From assembly GCF_004803895.1 (NCBI RefSeq), contig NZ_CP021978.1:2108001-2172000 (forward strand): a stretch of DNA of 64,000 bases. The letters run 5' to 3'. The DNA is from Streptomyces hawaiiensis. GTDB lineage: Bacteria; Actinomycetota; Actinomycetes; Streptomycetales; Streptomycetaceae. The notes below the pieces were generated by a model. It ran no database searches and had not been told where the DNA came from. It worked only from the letters and a program-made list of their open reading frames with translations. Below are positions 58,055-64,000 of this stretch, piece by piece; position 1 is the first letter of the stretch, and the number at the start of each line of letters is the position of its first letter. Both the position numbers and the translations under genes were made by a program.

Positions 58055-59500
58055 TTACCGCTTCTGGCGCTTCCAGGGGCCGGTGATCGCGAGCATGATG
58101 CCCGGCGTCTGGATGTTGGCGTACAGCGTCCGGCCGTCGGGCGAGAAGGTGACGCCGGTGAACTCGCTGTACTCCGGCTCCTTCTCGGTGCCGTTGTTGA
58201 GCTCGTTGCGCGCGATCGGGTACGTGCGTCCGCTGTCGGTGGCCCCGAACAGGTGCTGCACGCCCTCCCCGTCCTCGGCGATGACGAGGCCGCCGTACGG
58301 GGAGACGGTGATGTTGTCGGGCCCGTCGAACGCGCCGTCCTTCGAGGGGTCGGGGTTCACGCCGAGCAGGACCTTCAGCGTCAGCGTGCGGCGCTTGGGG
58401 TCGTAGAACCAGACCTGGCCGTCGTGCCGAACGGGGCTCTCCTCACGGGCGTAGGAGGAGACGATGTAGGCGCCGCCGTCGCCCCACCACATGCCCTCCA
58501 GCTTGCGGGCGCGGGTGACCTGGCCGTCCTCGAACTGCTTGCGCACGGGGGTGGCGCGGGCGTCGCGGTCGGGGACGTCCACCCAGTCGACGCCGTAGAC
58601 GGTGCCGGTCTTCGTGGCACGGGACAGATCGTCGACGAACGTACCGCCGGAGTCGAAGCACTTGGGCGCCTGGAGGACACCGGCGTCGTCGGCGAGCCCG
58701 CGGAACTTCCCGGGGCCGTACTCGAAGCCCCTGGGCGGGGTCCAGCGGAAGAAGAGGCCGTTGGGGTCGGAGGCGTCCTCGGTGAGGTAGGCGTGGCCGC
58801 GCTTGGGGTCGATGACGACGGCCTCGTGGTCGTAGCGGCCGAAGAACTTCAGCGGCTTGGGACCGCGGTTGGCGCGCCGGTCGCAGGGGTCGACCTCGAA
58901 GACGTAGCCGTGGTCCTTGGTCATGCCGTTGACGCCGGCCTTGTCGGAGTTCTCCTCGCAGGTGAGCCAGGTGCCCCAGGGTGTGGCGCCGCCGGCGCAG
59001 TTGGTGGAGGTGCCGGCGATGCCCACCCACTCGGCGACGCGTCCGTCGGGGCGCACCTCGACGACCGTGCAGCCGCCGGCCGCGGCCGGGTCGTAGACGA
59101 GGCCCTCGGTGAGCGGCACCGGGTGCTTCCAGTCGGCGCGCGGGCCCTTCAGCTCGTGGTTGTTGACGAGCAGGGTGGTGCCGCGGGGGCCGTCGAAGGC
59201 GGCGGTGCCGTCGTGGTTGGACGGCGTGGACTCGCCGGACTCCAGCTTGGTCCTGCCGCTGTAGGTGATGATCCGGTACGTGAAGCCGGCGGGCAGGGCG
59301 AGGACGCCCTTGGGGTCGGGGAGGAGCGGCCCGTAGCCGACTCCGTGATGAGCGTCCGCCGCCCCGTCACCCGCGCTGTCGGCGTCGGTGGACGCGAGGG
59401 CGTTCGGCGCGGTGGCGAGGGCGCCGACACTGCCCGCCAGCGCGACACCGGCCCCGGTGATGGCGGAGTTCCTGGCGAAGTCCCTGCGGGTGAGCGACAT
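58055..59500 (-). CDS. PhoX-type (DUF839) secreted alkaline phosphatase
   Basis: The 481-residue protein has a twin-arginine signal (LTRRDFARNSAITGAGVAL) and the DUF839 six-bladed fold (LLPDPKGVLALPAGFTYRII, WGTWLTCEENSD, GRYDHEAVVIDP, GVTFSPDGRTLYANIQTPG). PhoX enzymes are calcium/iron phosphatases released under phosphate limitation. ATG 59500 has CAGGAGA upstream. Two 11-base GTTCA repeats about 70-90 bases upstream look like a PHO box, which supports the function. Its closing TGPWKR segment is usual for the group. Confidence 0.88.
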   Translation of the reverse strand: MSLTRRDFARNSAITGAGVALAGSVGALATAPNALASTDADSAGDGAADAHHGVGYGPLLPDPKGVLALPAGFTYRIITYSGRTKLESGESTPSNHDGTAAFDGPRGTTLLVNNHELKGPRADWKHPVPLTEGLVYDPAAAGGCTVVEVRPDGRVAEWVGIAGTSTNCAGGATPWGTWLTCEENSDKAGVNGMTKDHGYVFEVDPCDRRANRGPKPLKFFGRYDHEAVVIDPKRGHAYLTEDASDPNGLFFRWTPPRGFEYGPGKFRGLADDAGVLQAPKCFDSGGTFVDDLSRATKTGTVYGVDWVDVPDRDARATPVRKQFEDGQVTRARKLEGMWWGDGGAYIVSSYAREESPVRHDGQVWFYDPKRRTLTLKVLLGVNPDPSKDGAFDGPDNITVSPYGGLVIAEDGEGVQHLFGATDSGRTYPIARNELNNGTEKEPEYSEFTGVTFSPDGRTLYANIQTPGIMLAITGPWKRQKR

Positions 59501-59568
59501 TGGTGTCTCCTGTGACGGTGAGAATGCCGTGGGAGGTGGCGGACCTCGTGTGGCAACACCGTCCCGCT

Positions 59569-59590
59569 CATCCATGAACGCCGGTTGAAC
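59569..59590 (-). promoter_or_regulatory. PHO box of the phoX-type gene
   Basis: On the minus strand GTTCAACCGGC is followed immediately by GTTCATGGATG, two 11-base direct repeat units with the conserved GTTCA start, the arrangement bound by PhoP in streptomycetes. Confidence 0.7.
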
Positions 59591-59591
59591 A

Positions 59592-59679
59592 CCGCCCCAA
59601 GGGGCGCGGGACGTTCTCCTATGCGGCTCCGCCGCACGGGCGCGACAAGCCACGACGCCGCCGCACCCGCGACACAGGA
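59592..59679. repeat. Dispersed Streptomyces intergenic repeat, copy 3
   Basis: The core at 59620-59652 is nearly identical to 19465-19497, and the GGGGCGCGGG stretch before it (59600-59610) also matches. It fills the gap between the unknown gene at 59680 and the PHO box. Confidence 0.75.
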
Positions 59680-61098
59680 TCAGCCCCCTTGCTGGGATCG
59701 CGCCTTGAACGCAGCCTTCCGCGCTTCCTTCGCGACCTTCTTGTCGGGATGCAACCGCCCCATCGCTTCCAGCACATCAGCCGTGGCCGGGTGATCGACC
59801 CGCCACACCGCCGCGAAAAACCCGCCGTGCTGCTGCGCGAGCCCCTCCACCAGCGCCCGCAGCTCCTCGGAGTTCCCCTCCGCGGCCAGCTGCGCGGCCA
59901 CCGTGTCGATGGTCAGCCAGTACACCATCTCCTCGGACGGCGCGGGCACGTCCGCCGCCCCGTGCTCGGTCAGCCACACCCGCGCCAGCCCGCCCAGCTC
60001 GGCGTCGTCGAGCACCTCCCGCAGGGCGGGCTCGGCCGAAGCCCCGACGAGCGACAAGGCCTGCTGGCAGCGCAACCGCCGCAACGGCGCCCCGGCATCG
60101 GAACCCCGGGCGGCCGCCAGCAACTCCCGCGCGGCGGCGAGCGATTCCCGCCGCTGGAGCCACTGCTCGGTCTCGGCCTGCGCGGCACCGGGCGGGAACT
60201 CCGCCGTGCCGTCGAGCAGCACGTCGGCCCCCTTGTCCGCGAGGTCCCCGACGGCCGGCGCCTCGTACCCGGCCTCCATCAGCCGCGCGCGCATGCCGTA
60301 CAGCCCGAGCGGGGTGAGCCGGACCATGCCGTACCGGGAGACGTCGGTGTCGTCGACAGGCGCCGCGGGCTCCTCGTCGGCGTCGGCCATGAGCGCCTCG
60401 TCCACGGGCTGGTACGCGACGAGCCCCACCGGCTCCAGCATCCGGAACTGGTCGTCCAGCCGCATCATCGCGTCGGAGACCTGCTCCAGGACGTCGTTGG
60501 TGGGCTCGCTCATGTCGCCGGGCACGATCACCGAGGCGGCCAGCGCCGGCAGCGGCACCGGGGCGCCGCCGGGCGTGTCCTCACCGGCGGTCAGCAGGTA
60601 GAGGTTGCCGAGCACGCCGTCGAGGAACGCGGCCTCGTCCTCGGGGTCCCAGTCGAGGGCGGAGAGGTCGACCTCGCCGGTCTCGTCCACGAGCCCGTCC
60701 AGGTCGGGCACGCTCGCGTCGGCGAGCACGGTCTCCAGCGCCGCGAGCCAGACGGCGAGCACGTCCTGCGGCGAGCCACCGGTGAGCAGGGCCAGATCCT
60801 CACCGGCCGTGACGGTGCCCTCCTCCTCGTCGACGACCTCGACGAGCCCGGCGTCCACGGCGACCCGCCACGCCTCGCTCGCGTCGGCGGCGGCGTCGTC
60901 CCCGCTCAGCCCGAGCGCCTCGACGGCCGCGGGCAGCTGCTCGTCCACGAGCCCTCCCCCGGCGTCGACGCGGGTGTCCGGCCCGGCCCAGCGGGCGAGC
61001 CGGGCGGCCCGGGACAGCAACGGCGTGGACAGTGCGTCGCGCGCCAGCTCCGCTTCGGGGTGCAGCCGCACCGGCGGCAGGGGGGAGCTGTCTGACAT
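59680..61098 (-). CDS. Uncharacterised acidic actinobacterial protein
   Basis: The 472-residue protein is strongly acidic in its first half (DEEEGTVTAGEDLALL, ETGEVDLSALDWDPEDEAAFLDG) and more basic at the end (KKVAKEARKAAFKARSQQGG). No signal, membrane segment or known catalytic motif is visible; helical repeats are likely, and a few HEAT-like pairs appear after residue 320. The ATG at 61098 has AGGAGA upstream. It looks like one of the long conserved streptomycete hypotheticals; no function is proposed. Confidence 0.7.
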   Translation of the reverse strand: MSDSSPLPPVRLHPEAELARDALSTPLLSRAARLARWAGPDTRVDAGGGLVDEQLPAAVEALGLSGDDAAADASEAWRVAVDAGLVEVVDEEEGTVTAGEDLALLTGGSPQDVLAVWLAALETVLADASVPDLDGLVDETGEVDLSALDWDPEDEAAFLDGVLGNLYLLTAGEDTPGGAPVPLPALAASVIVPGDMSEPTNDVLEQVSDAMMRLDDQFRMLEPVGLVAYQPVDEALMADADEEPAAPVDDTDVSRYGMVRLTPLGLYGMRARLMEAGYEAPAVGDLADKGADVLLDGTAEFPPGAAQAETEQWLQRRESLAAARELLAAARGSDAGAPLRRLRCQQALSLVGASAEPALREVLDDAELGGLARVWLTEHGAADVPAPSEEMVYWLTIDTVAAQLAAEGNSEELRALVEGLAQQHGGFFAAVWRVDHPATADVLEAMGRLHPDKKVAKEARKAAFKARSQQGG

Positions 61099-61410
61099 CG
61101 GCTGTTTCTCCTAGGGCGCCTCTTACGACTCAGCCGCTCAGCCTAGACGGATTTCCACCCATGCCGCCTGCTTCATCTCCCCGTCAGCCGCCGTACATGG
61201 CCGAAACCTTGACAAGTGGCGTGACCAGGCTGGAGATTGACGCGCGTAGAAGCTGGCGGACACTTGTTCACCGGGCCGGCCCCACCAGGCCCTCCGTCCA
61301 CCGTGCTCTACGCGCGTCACCGCATCCGCCCCACAGGTAGCGGCAGTCAGCCATTCCACACCTTTCCGCCCTCGTCCCGGCGCCCTGTCACGTCCCCGGA
61401 GGGAAACCCG
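61099..61410. promoter_or_regulatory. 312-bp divergent gap without a gene
   Basis: The gap separates the unknown gene from the nuclease gene. A TTGACA hexamer near 61208 could be a -35 box for the nuclease gene, and a single GTTCACC at about 61266 recalls a PHO half site, but no second repeat is in register. I see nothing else of note. Confidence 0.3.
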
Positions 61411-63240
61411 TTGCCGAGCAAGTCGTCCGCGCGTCTCGCCGCGCTCACCGTCGCCGCCGCGTGTTCCGCGGCATCCACGATCGTCCTCACCAGCCCCGCG
61501 CACGCGGAGTCGGTCCGCATCCACGACGTCCAGGGCAGCACCCGGATATCCCCGTATGCCGGCAAGCAGGTCACGGACGTGGCCGGAATCGTCACCGGCA
61601 TCCGGACCTACGGCTCGTCCCGCGGCTTCTGGATCCAGGACCCGCAGCCCGACGCCGACCCGGCGACCAGCGAGGGCGTCTTCGTCTTCACCGGCTCCGT
61701 CCCGAAGGGCGTGGCCGTCGGTGACTCCGTCACGGTCAGCGGCACGGTCTCGGAGTACGTCCCCGGCGGCACGACCTCCGGCAACCAGTCGCTGACGGAG
61801 ATCACCAAGCCGATCACCACGGTCGTCTCCAGCGGCAACGCGCTCCCCGCCGCCACGGCGATCACCTCGCGCTCGGTCCCCGCCGCCTACGCCCCCGCCG
61901 GCGACACGGCCGCGGGCGGCTCCGTCAACGCGCTCCCCCTCAAGCCCTCGAAGTACGCCCTGGACCACTACGAGGCGCTGGAGGGCATGTCCGTCCGGGT
62001 CACCGACACACGCGTCGTCGGCGCCACCGACCCGTACACCGAGCTCTGGGTGACGGTGAAGCCGCACGAGAACCGCAACCGCCACGGCGGCACGATCTAC
62101 GGCTCCTACGACGCCCAGAACACGGGCCGCCTCCAGATCCAGTCCCTCGGCCCGACGGCGGACTTCCCGAAGGCGAACGTGGGCGACACCCTCACCGGGA
62201 CCACCACCGGCCCCCTGGACTACAACCAGTTCGGCGGCTACACCCTGGTCGCGAGCGAGCTGGGCACGCTGAAGAGCGCGGGCCTGGAGCGCGAGACGAC
62301 CCGCAGGCAGCGCTCCTCCGAACTCGCGGTCGCCACCTACAACGTCGAGAACCTCGACCCGGCCGACGACACGTTCGCCGCCCACGCCTCCGCGATCGTG
62401 AACAACCTGAAGTCGCCCGACATCGTGTCCCTGGAGGAGATCCAGGACAACAACGGCGCGAAGAACGACGGCACGGTCGCCGCCGACCAGACGCTGACCA
62501 AGCTGATCGACGCGATCGTCGCGGCCGGCGGCCCGACGTACGACTGGCGTTCGATCGACCCGGCCGACGGCATCGACGGCGGCGAGCCGGGCGGCAACAT
62601 CCGCCAGGCGTTCCTGTTCAACCCGGAGCGGGTCTCCTTCGCGGACCGCGCGGGCGGCGACGCCACGACGGCCACCGGCGTGACGAAGATCCGCGGCAAG
62701 GCGCACCTGACGCTCAGCCCCGGCCGTATCGCGCCCGCCGACGAGGCCTGGAAGAGCAGCCGCAAGCCGCTGGCCGGCGAGTTCGTCTTCCGCGGCCGCT
62801 CGGTCTTCGTGATCGCCAACCACTTCAACTCCAAGGGCGGCGACCAGGGCCTGACCGCCCACTACCAGCCGCCGTCCCGCGGCTCCGAGACCCAGCGCCA
62901 CCAGCAGGCCACCCTGGTGAACGCCTTCGTCAAGGACATCCTCGACACCCAGAAGAACGCGGACGTCGTCACGCTGGGCGACATCAACGACTTCGAGTTC
63001 TCGCAGACCACGAAGCTCCTCGAGGGCCGCGGCGAACTCTGGTCGGCGATCAAGTCGCTGCCCAGGAGCGAGCGTTACTCCTACGTCTACCAGGGCAACA
63101 GCCAGGTCCTCGACCAGATCCTGATCAGCCCGTCGATCCGCCGCGACTGCGACTTCGAGTACGACAGCGTGCACGTCAACGCGGAGTTCCACGACCAGAT
63201 CAGCGACCACGACCCTCAGGTTCTGCGCTTCCGCCCGTAG
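61411..63240 (+). CDS. Secreted endonuclease/exonuclease/phosphatase-family nuclease (ExeM-like) with N-terminal OB-fold
   Basis: The 609-residue protein starts with TTG 61411, exactly eight bases after GGAGG; no ATG gives a proper signal peptide. A signal (about 1-31), an OB-fold-like domain (about 32-190: QVTDVAGIVTGIRTYGSSRGFWIQD) and an EEP catalytic domain (about 300-609) follow. EEP motifs are NVENL, SLEEIQDNNG, the histidine of VIANHFNSKGG, GDINDFEFS and the closing SDHDP. It would degrade extracellular DNA, supplying phosphate and nucleotides next to a secreted phosphatase. Confidence 0.9.
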   Translation: MPSKSSARLAALTVAAACSAASTIVLTSPAHAESVRIHDVQGSTRISPYAGKQVTDVAGIVTGIRTYGSSRGFWIQDPQPDADPATSEGVFVFTGSVPKGVAVGDSVTVSGTVSEYVPGGTTSGNQSLTEITKPITTVVSSGNALPAATAITSRSVPAAYAPAGDTAAGGSVNALPLKPSKYALDHYEALEGMSVRVTDTRVVGATDPYTELWVTVKPHENRNRHGGTIYGSYDAQNTGRLQIQSLGPTADFPKANVGDTLTGTTTGPLDYNQFGGYTLVASELGTLKSAGLERETTRRQRSSELAVATYNVENLDPADDTFAAHASAIVNNLKSPDIVSLEEIQDNNGAKNDGTVAADQTLTKLIDAIVAAGGPTYDWRSIDPADGIDGGEPGGNIRQAFLFNPERVSFADRAGGDATTATGVTKIRGKAHLTLSPGRIAPADEAWKSSRKPLAGEFVFRGRSVFVIANHFNSKGGDQGLTAHYQPPSRGSETQRHQQATLVNAFVKDILDTQKNADVVTLGDINDFEFSQTTKLLEGRGELWSAIKSLPRSERYSYVYQGNSQVLDQILISPSIRRDCDFEYDSVHVNAEFHDQISDHDPQVLRFRP

Positions 63241-63252
63241 GACGGCCGGTCG

Positions 63253-63283
63253 GGGCCGGCCGAACGCGCGGTTCGGCCGGCCC
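63253..63283. terminator. Bidirectional terminator at the right edge
   Basis: A perfect 13-bp stem (63253-63265 with 63271-63283) with a five-base loop lies in the 48-bp gap between the converging nuclease and ABM genes. Confidence 0.85.
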
Positions 63284-63288
63284 GCCCC

Positions 63289-63993
63289 TCACGGCGTCAG
63301 CCCGAGGACGTGGTCGTAGCGGCTGACGGAGCCGCTGGGCAGCAGGCCCGGCCAGTTCTGCACACGCTTCCACCGCTCGGTCGCGGAACCGACCCCTTCC
63401 CCCGGCGCCGCCAAGGCATCGATATGCGCCTGGGCACTCTCCCACTCGGCGTAGTTGAGGACCCGGGTACCGTCGGTGCTGAGGTGGAAGTGGGCGGAGA
63501 TGCCGCCGGGGCGCGCTTCCGGTTCGCTCGCCAGGGCCTCGAACACCGCGTCGACCCAGGCGCGCTGCCGGTCCTCGTCGGGCCCCTCGAAGCGGACGTC
63601 GACGATGACGACGCATCCCGGAACGGGCGCCGCCGCGCCTTCCCGCCCGGCACTGCGATAGTGCCGGTACCGCCCGATCTCCACCCGCTCGATCCCCGGC
63701 ACGGCGGTGTCGATCTCGTCGACGCGCTCCTGCCGGTGGGCTTTCACGAACGCCTCGAAGGCCTGCTCGCTCCTCCACTGCGAGTAGTGCAGCAGGGTGT
63801 CTCCGTCGTGCCCGGCGTACACGTGGTACCCCAGCAGATCGTCGGTGGGCCAGGGCCGCCGCTCCCACGTCCGCCCGATCGCCTCGACGGCCTGCCGCTG
63901 CCGCTCGGGGGTTCCCACCCGCCAGGTGCTGAAGAACGGGGCGCCGATCCGGGGGTCGGCGGGGTCGGGGTGCTGCTCGGTTCGACGGCTCAT
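63289..63993 (-). CDS. Protein with two antibiotic biosynthesis monooxygenase (ABM)-like domains
   Basis: The 234-residue protein has two ferredoxin-like repeats (about 20-105: PFFSTWRVGTPERQRQAVEAIG, LLHYSQWRSEQAFEAFVKAH; about 125-225: CVVIVDVRFEGPDEDRQRAWVDAVFEAL, VLNYAEWESAQAHIDAL). ABM proteins act as monooxygenases or simple cofactor-free oxidases. ATG 63993 is used; GTG 63999 and starts beyond the window edge cannot be excluded. Confidence 0.75.
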   Translation of the reverse strand: MSRRTEQHPDPADPRIGAPFFSTWRVGTPERQRQAVEAIGRTWERRPWPTDDLLGYHVYAGHDGDTLLHYSQWRSEQAFEAFVKAHRQERVDEIDTAVPGIERVEIGRYRHYRSAGREGAAAPVPGCVVIVDVRFEGPDEDRQRAWVDAVFEALASEPEARPGGISAHFHLSTDGTRVLNYAEWESAQAHIDALAAPGEGVGSATERWKRVQNWPGLLPSGSVSRYDHVLGLTP

Positions 63994-64000
63994 GAACACT

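Noticed and set aside
61208..61280. PHO box before the secreted nuclease gene
   Set aside because: Only one GTTCACC is present; no second repeat lies 11 bases away on either side, unlike the phosphatase gene.

Overview
The window looks like a piece of a Streptomyces chromosome. Base composition is very GC-rich throughout, GTG starts are common (one TTG start is well supported), and start/stop overlaps of the ATGA or GTGA type are frequent. Three sugar ABC transporters have a binding protein and two permeases but no ATPase gene, as expected where a shared MsiK-type ATPase serves many importers. I see no rRNA, tRNA, CRISPR array, insertion sequence or phage gene.

Layout. 1-1818: a truncated 2,5-dioxovalerate-type aldehyde dehydrogenase divergent from an IclR regulator. 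1822-8417: an acetyltransferase, a membrane protein with a two-component system, a penicillin-binding protein and a purine permease. 8688-33052 is the core, a pectin/galacturonan island: an ECF sigma factor with a membrane partner, PL3 and PL9 pectate lyases, a double GH43 enzyme, and then a minus-strand run of a GntR regulator, two sugar-acid enzymes, two permeases, two PL1 lyases, an oxidoreductase, a DUF6807 protein, a GH43 enzyme, a PL1-CE8 fusion, a binding protein, a CE12 esterase, a CE8 pectinesterase and an alpha/beta hydrolase. 33202-33807 is a DinB-like protein. 34041-38631 is a compact polymorphic toxin cassette with a papain-fold C-terminus. 38947-43271 holds an MFS transporter, an unknown protein, kdgD and udh. 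43584-48580 is a DeoR-controlled polyol-type transporter with a zinc dehydrogenase. 48655-55378 holds a small conserved protein, a double TerD protein, a TetR regulator and a LacI-linked sugar transporter. 55674-63993 holds a VOC protein, ACC deaminase with its GntR regulator, a PhoX-type phosphatase, an unknown protein, a secreted nuclease and a double ABM-domain protein.

How it fits together. Secreted lyases, methylesterases and acetylesterases would open homogalacturonan and rhamnogalacturonan, GH43 enzymes would trim side chains, and the ABC importer would take up oligomers. Uronate dehydrogenase (udh), the KdgD dehydratase and the aldehyde dehydrogenase at the left edge are three steps of the oxidative galacturonate route to 2-oxoglutarate. 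The lactone-processing step between udh and kdgD is not in the window. The IlvD/Edd and DHDPS-family pair looks like a second, parallel sugar-acid route, perhaps for arabinonate from side chains.

Most worth a second look: (i) an ECF sigma factor whose membrane partner has a CBM-like ectodomain, next to two pectate lyase genes that share an ECF-like promoter; (ii) a toxin cassette with a protein that seems to be built from two YrhB-like domains and two degenerate copies of the toxin's own catalytic half; (iii) a pair of near-identical divergent promoters between kdgD and udh.
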